NCBI RefSeq assembly: GCF_003953935.1
Contig: NZ_RXLQ01000001.1
Span: 408,121 to 472,120, forward strand
Length of the DNA: 64,000 bases
Source: Massilia atriviolacea
GTDB lineage: Bacteria > Pseudomonadota > Gammaproteobacteria > Burkholderiales > Burkholderiaceae_D
Direction of reading: 5' to 3'
Shown: positions 60,077 to 64,000 of the stretch, piece after piece
Position numbering within the stretch: the first letter of the stretch is position 1
Layout of the letters: each line of letters starts with the position of its first letter
Notes under the pieces: model-generated
What the model saw: the letters and a program-made list of their open reading frames with translations, nothing else
Databases searched by the model: none
What the model was told of the DNA's origin: nothing
Translations under genes and position numbers: made by a program

Positions 60077-62940
60077 CCATGAGCGACACCATTTATTCTG
60101 CGACGCCGCTCGCCGAGATCGACACCACCCATGCGGACGAGTCCGTCCTGGCAAGCGAAATCAGCCTGCGCCTGCGCGATGGCCGCGCCCAAGAAGCCTT
60201 CGACTACTTCCGCCAGTGCGACAAATACGTCCTCAATTCGCTGTCGCGGGCAAGCGGCGACCTGGCGTGGGAAACCGATCCGGCCGTCTGGCTGGCGCTG
60301 GCCCGGATCACCGTGCCGCGCGCCGTCCTGCTGCGCGAACCGGGGCACGCCCTCAGGCAGCGCGACGCCGCCTTTTCGCACGAAATGCGCTCGCTGGGCG
60401 AGCAATTGCTGGCCGCCGCCGGCGCTCAGCGCGATGCCATCATGTTCGTCATGAGCGCCATTGTCGACCGCCTGGCGTATCCCGGCATGCCGCGCGAGGA
60501 AGTATTCGAGGTGCTCGAATGGAACCTGACGCTGTCCCGGGCGGCGGGCTTTGCCGACGACCAGACGCCGAATCAGGTCCACCTGCTGGTGCGGCAACTG
60601 ACCGAGACGGCCGACCTGATCGCCTTGTCCGGCATCGCCGAACGCTATTTCGAGACGGCCATGTACGTCTTTCGCGACCGCGTATCCGGCAAACCCTTGC
60701 GCGGACGCTGGGCGGCATGGCACGATTTTTTCCAGCGCCACCCGGAATACATCGACCTCAACCACGAAGCACTGGCCGACCCCGCACTGATCCTGGAGCG
60801 CTGGGACCTCGCCTCGACCACAGTGCGGAAGAATATGATCGGCAGCCTGCTGCACGCGCTGCGCTGGCACGAAGGCGCCGACCTGGACTACATCGGCGAG
60901 ACCATCGATCCCCTGATCCGCGCCAACGAAGACTTTTTCGGCACCGTGCTGCAGGAGCAGTTCTACCGCTTCAACCCGGCGGCCGCCCGGCTGATCTGGG
61001 CGCGCCAATACCCGGCGCTGTCGACGCTGCTCCTGCCCTTGACGATGGCCTATCCCGGTTCGATCGGCGAGTACCGCGAGGTCCTGCTCGATGCGCTCTC
61101 CAGCAGGCCCGAGCTGATGCTGAGCGCGGTGCCGGCCAGCCTGGACGCGCTGATTCCGCTGCTGAGCGAGGACATCCTGCGCAGCGTCCTGCCGGACCTG
61201 GGCACACTGATCGGCAAGAGCGCCTCGAAAACGCTGCGCGAAGCGGTGAGCCGGATGGGCAGGCGGCTGGACATCGCCGACATCGTCCAGGCCGGCTGGC
61301 TGGACGTGCGCAACAAGAACCTGCGCCTGGCCTGCAAGGATTTGCTGATGGCGCACCCGGACCAGGCCAGCGCCAGCCCCCTGCTGGCGGCCATGCTCGC
61401 CGGCGGCCAGCTCGATGCCGCCACGGCCAGCACGGTGCAAGCGCACCTGGCCCAGGGCAGCCCGGACGCCGCGCCGGCTACCGGCGAAGACGCCCTGGCG
61501 CGCCTGGAAACCCAGGCCGCCTCGATCAAGCGCTGGTCGGCCGCCATCAAGCAGTTCGACACGCCGGACACGCTGGCCCTGTTCCAGCCCTTGTCCGGGC
61601 ACGCCGCGCGCGCCGCGCTGCACCTGGCAGCCACCGCCGAAGAAGGTTTGCCGCCGCTGGCTGTCTCCCTGCTGGCGCAACTGCCGGCCGAGGCGCGTGC
61701 GCGCCTGGCGCGCTATCTGGTGGAACTGTGGATCGGCAACGACGGCAATCCCAAGCTGCGCTGGATACTGCGGCTGGCCCTGAACGGCGCCGACGACCGC
61801 ATCGTCGACCTGCTCAGCGCGACCGTGTATGCCTGGGCGAAGACGCGCAAGCAGCGCGCCGTGATCGCCGTCGAGCAACTGGCGCTGATCGATTCGCTGT
61901 ACGCGCTGGCGCGGGTGCTGGAAATCGCGGAATCGAAAAAGCTCAAGGGCGCGATTCCCGAGACAGCCCTGCATGCCCTGAAGGCGGCAGCGGCGCGCCG
62001 CCAGCTGGCCCTGGGCGAACTGCTCGACGAGCTGACCCCGGATTTCGGCCTCGGCCAGGGCATTGCGCTCTGCGTCGGCGCCCAGACCTGGCAGCTCGTC
62101 CTGCAGGGCGACCTGAGCCTGCGCCTGGTGGACGCCAGGGGCAAGGTCTCGAAAACCCTGCCGGCCAACAAGGACCCCGCACTGACGGCGGCCTGGGATG
62201 CGGCCAGCAGCCAGTTCAAGACCGTCAGCGCGGCCCTGAAGGCGGTTGCCAAGCTGCAAGCACCGCGCATGCTGGCCGCGCTGGTGACCGCCAAGACCTG
62301 GAGCGCGCCGCGCTGGACCCAGCTGTTCCTCGATCACGCCGTGCTGAGAATCATGGGCCGCAGCCTGATCTGGCAGACCCAGGGCGCCGATCCGCTCAGT
62401 TTCCGCATCGCCGAAGACTTTTCGCTGCTGCAGGCGAACGACGAGGTGGTGACGCTGGCGCCGGACGCCCAGCTCAGCCTGTGGCATCCGGCCACCGCGC
62501 GCGACGGTGAAGCCGAGGCATGGCGCAGCAATTTCGCCGACTACGAGATCGTGGCCCTGATCGACCAGATCGGCGCCCCGACCGCCTTGCCGCCGGCAGC
62601 GTCGATGAGCGCCGAGTGCCTGCTGGCGCCGGCCGGCCTGAGGGTCCCGCAGGAGCAACTGGCGTCGACCCTGGCCCGCTTCGGCTACCGCAAGGGGCCG
62701 GTGAACGACGGTCCGTCCATCGACTGGCACGAATGGCATCTGCCGGCGGCCCAGCTGTCGGTGCACCTGGAAAATGGCTATTGCTCGCCGATGATGGAAA
62801 TCGGCAGCCCGATCGAGATCAACGGGATCCGGGTCTGGCATGCCGAGACCTACGAGACGGTGGCGCCCGCCAGCCTCCCCGTGCCGCTGCTGGCCACCTT
62901 GTGGTCGCATCTGCACGCGCTTGACGCCAGGCGCGTCTGA
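60073..62940 (+). CDS. DUF4132-type large protein, tandem paralogue 2
   Basis: A 955-residue paralogue of the preceding protein. The ATG at 60073 overlaps the upstream stop (ATGA) behind GAGGGAG; an alternative ATG lies at 60079. Long stretches are near-identical to paralogue 1, for example IKRWSAAIK, AWAKTRKQRAVIAVEQLA, LYALARVLEIAESKK and LLDELTPDFGLGQG. The C-terminal DUF4132 block is also shared (AALVTAKTWSAPRWTQLF, MGRSLIWQTQG). The strong conservation of the middle and end against a more variable N-terminus suggests duplication followed by diversification of a recognition part. Confidence 0.8.
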   Translation: MTMSDTIYSATPLAEIDTTHADESVLASEISLRLRDGRAQEAFDYFRQCDKYVLNSLSRASGDLAWETDPAVWLALARITVPRAVLLREPGHALRQRDAAFSHEMRSLGEQLLAAAGAQRDAIMFVMSAIVDRLAYPGMPREEVFEVLEWNLTLSRAAGFADDQTPNQVHLLVRQLTETADLIALSGIAERYFETAMYVFRDRVSGKPLRGRWAAWHDFFQRHPEYIDLNHEALADPALILERWDLASTTVRKNMIGSLLHALRWHEGADLDYIGETIDPLIRANEDFFGTVLQEQFYRFNPAAARLIWARQYPALSTLLLPLTMAYPGSIGEYREVLLDALSSRPELMLSAVPASLDALIPLLSEDILRSVLPDLGTLIGKSASKTLREAVSRMGRRLDIADIVQAGWLDVRNKNLRLACKDLLMAHPDQASASPLLAAMLAGGQLDAATASTVQAHLAQGSPDAAPATGEDALARLETQAASIKRWSAAIKQFDTPDTLALFQPLSGHAARAALHLAATAEEGLPPLAVSLLAQLPAEARARLARYLVELWIGNDGNPKLRWILRLALNGADDRIVDLLSATVYAWAKTRKQRAVIAVEQLALIDSLYALARVLEIAESKKLKGAIPETALHALKAAAARRQLALGELLDELTPDFGLGQGIALCVGAQTWQLVLQGDLSLRLVDARGKVSKTLPANKDPALTAAWDAASSQFKTVSAALKAVAKLQAPRMLAALVTAKTWSAPRWTQLFLDHAVLRIMGRSLIWQTQGADPLSFRIAEDFSLLQANDEVVTLAPDAQLSLWHPATARDGEAEAWRSNFADYEIVALIDQIGAPTALPPAASMSAECLLAPAGLRVPQEQLASTLARFGYRKGPVNDGPSIDWHEWHLPAAQLSVHLENGYCSPMMEIGSPIEINGIRVWHAETYETVAPASLPVPLLATLWSHLHALDARRV

Positions 62941-62977
62941 TCGATCCATCCTTACCCTTCACCGACAAGAGAAGCCC

Positions 62978-64000
62978 ATGAACGACACCGTCCTTTCCGC
63001 GAAACCATTGAATGAGATCGGCATCAAAGCCTACGGCGAAGATGCGCTGGCCACGGAAATCAGCCAGCGCTTCGAAAACGGCCGCGAACAGGAGGTGATC
63101 GCCTTCATCAAGCACTGCGACCGCTATGCGCTCAAGCAGTTGCAGATGGTCGAACCCGAATTTGCCGTCTGGCGCCGCAGTGCCGCCATGTGGCTGGCGT
63201 TTGCGCGCCTGACCGCGCCGCGCCATATCCTGTTTCCCGAGCCCTACCGCGACCTGCAACAGCGCGACGCCGCGTTGTCGCATGAAATGCGGGCGATGGG
63301 CAAGCAACTGATCGCCGACGCCCAGGCCGGCAAGGGGGGACGCAGCCACAAGGATGCCCTGCATTTCGTGCTGGACAGCATCATCGAGCGACTGCCGTAC
63401 GAGGGCATGCCGCGCGACGAGGCTCTGGAGTTGCTCGAATGGAACAAGGAATTGCGCCAGGCGAACGGCATCGCCGACGACCAGTACGACTACAACCTGC
63501 AGGGCCTGATGGAGTGCCTGTCCGATCCGGCCGACCTGATCGCCCTCGCCGGCCAGAACGAACGCTACTTCGATACCGCGTTCTCGGTGCACAAATACCG
63601 CAGCAACAAGCTGCCCCGGCACGCGCGCTGGCTGCCCTGGCACGATTTCTTTCACCTGCATCCGGCCTGCTTCGACAAGCGCCAGGAAACCATGCGCGAT
63701 CCGGCCCTGATCGTCTGGCGCTGGCCGCAAGCGACGCCGGAAGTGCGGCGGGCGATGGCGGAAACCCTGCTCGAAAACGCGCGCGACAACGACGACAAAG
63801 CCGACCAGGCCGCTTTCCTGGAGGCGCTCGACCGGCTCATTCCCGACAATGAAGCCTTTTTTGCCGCCCTGATGGTGGAAAATAGCTACCTGTTCCGGGG
63901 CAAGATCACCTCCCTGATCTGGAAAAAGCAATATCCCGGCCTGCTGCCGGTGCTGCTGCCGACGATCCTGCAGGACCGCTACTCGCTCGACGAGTACCGC
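62978..64000 (+). CDS. DUF4132-type large protein, tandem paralogue 3 (cut by window end)
   Basis: At least 341 residues of a third paralogue, open to the right edge. The N-terminus MNDTVLSAKPLNEIGIKAYGE matches the pattern MSDTIYSATPLAEIDTT of paralogue 2. Shared landmarks follow in the same order: RDAALSHEMRAMGKQL, ERLPYEGMPRDEALELLEWN, DPADLIALAGQNERYF, WLPWHDFFHLHP and ITSLIWKKQYPGLLPVLLP. A GAGAAG ribosome site precedes the ATG. The gap to paralogue 2 is 37 nt. The DUF4132 block itself would lie beyond the window. Confidence 0.8.
   Translation, partial: MNDTVLSAKPLNEIGIKAYGEDALATEISQRFENGREQEVIAFIKHCDRYALKQLQMVEPEFAVWRRSAAMWLAFARLTAPRHILFPEPYRDLQQRDAALSHEMRAMGKQLIADAQAGKGGRSHKDALHFVLDSIIERLPYEGMPRDEALELLEWNKELRQANGIADDQYDYNLQGLMECLSDPADLIALAGQNERYFDTAFSVHKYRSNKLPRHARWLPWHDFFHLHPACFDKRQETMRDPALIVWRWPQATPEVRRAMAETLLENARDNDDKADQAAFLEALDRLIPDNEAFFAALMVENSYLFRGKITSLIWKKQYPGLLPVLLPTILQDRYSLDEYR

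Noticed and set aside
59794-62949. Reverse 1051-codon open frame opposite the DUF4132 genes
   Set aside because: It spans two coupled forward genes and has no recognisable motifs; long antisense frames are common at this GC content.

Overview
The window is a 64 kb, high-GC chromosomal segment. Its base composition, its gene families (NhaA, YbdK/two-component operon, HupE plus anchor protein, OsmC-YcaO, TerC-CorC, DkgB) and its many tightly overlapping genes suggest a betaproteobacterium, most likely an Oxalobacteraceae member of the Massilia/Duganella/Telluria group. That placement is inferred from gene content, not from a marker gene. No rRNA, tRNA, CRISPR array or intact insertion sequence was seen.

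Layout. 1-8.9 kb: partial nhaA, a secreted protein, a tandem array of nested palindromes, a discoidin/di-haem lipoprotein, an AI-2E-type permease, and a tyrosine recombinase behind a strong LexA-like box. 9.2-15.6 kb: a six-gene operon in which every gene overlaps the next (secreted protein, antiporter-like protein, YbdK ligase, response regulator, sensor kinase, PBP7-type endopeptidase), closed by an intrinsic terminator. 15.7-17.8 kb: a BON lipoprotein and, on the other strand, fadD.

18.4-34.8 kb is the most remarkable part: about 16 kb of same-strand genes that read as two adjacent biosynthetic modules. Module 1 (18.4-29.7 kb) has a class III aminotransferase fused to a cyanobacterial-type acyl-ACP reductase, two large ATP-dependent dikinase-like enzymes of the rifampin-phosphotransferase type, a CarS-like CDP-lipid synthase, a CDP-alcohol phosphatidyltransferase, a phosphatidylserine-decarboxylase homologue and a UbiA-like membrane protein. 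It looks like a dedicated pathway for an unusual, perhaps amine-containing, phospholipid. Module 2 (29.8-34.8 kb) has an AurF-like diiron N-oxygenase, a free carrier protein, a thioester reductase fused to an alpha/beta hydrolase, and a DltA-like adenylation enzyme. Together these form a dissected version of the A-T-R plus N-oxygenase logic known from the pvf/mgo/ham signal-molecule clusters.

34.9-40.9 kb holds a HIT protein and a TetR-controlled redox operon (two SDRs, an Old Yellow Enzyme and a quinone oxidoreductase broken by one amber codon), with matching operator palindromes, then a divergent cupin/MarR pair sharing a palindromic operator. 40.9-50.5 kb is mixed housekeeping and accessory content (HupE, TerC-CorC, OsmC-YcaO, a double alpha/beta hydrolase, DkgB). 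50.9-53.6 kb holds three secreted proteins closed by a perfect 20-bp hairpin. 53.8-64 kb holds a second candidate system: an HTH protein with an apparently degenerate NTPase domain, a membrane ATPase carrying a pilin-like domain between two membrane helices, and at least three tandem DUF4132 paralogues, the last cut by the window end.
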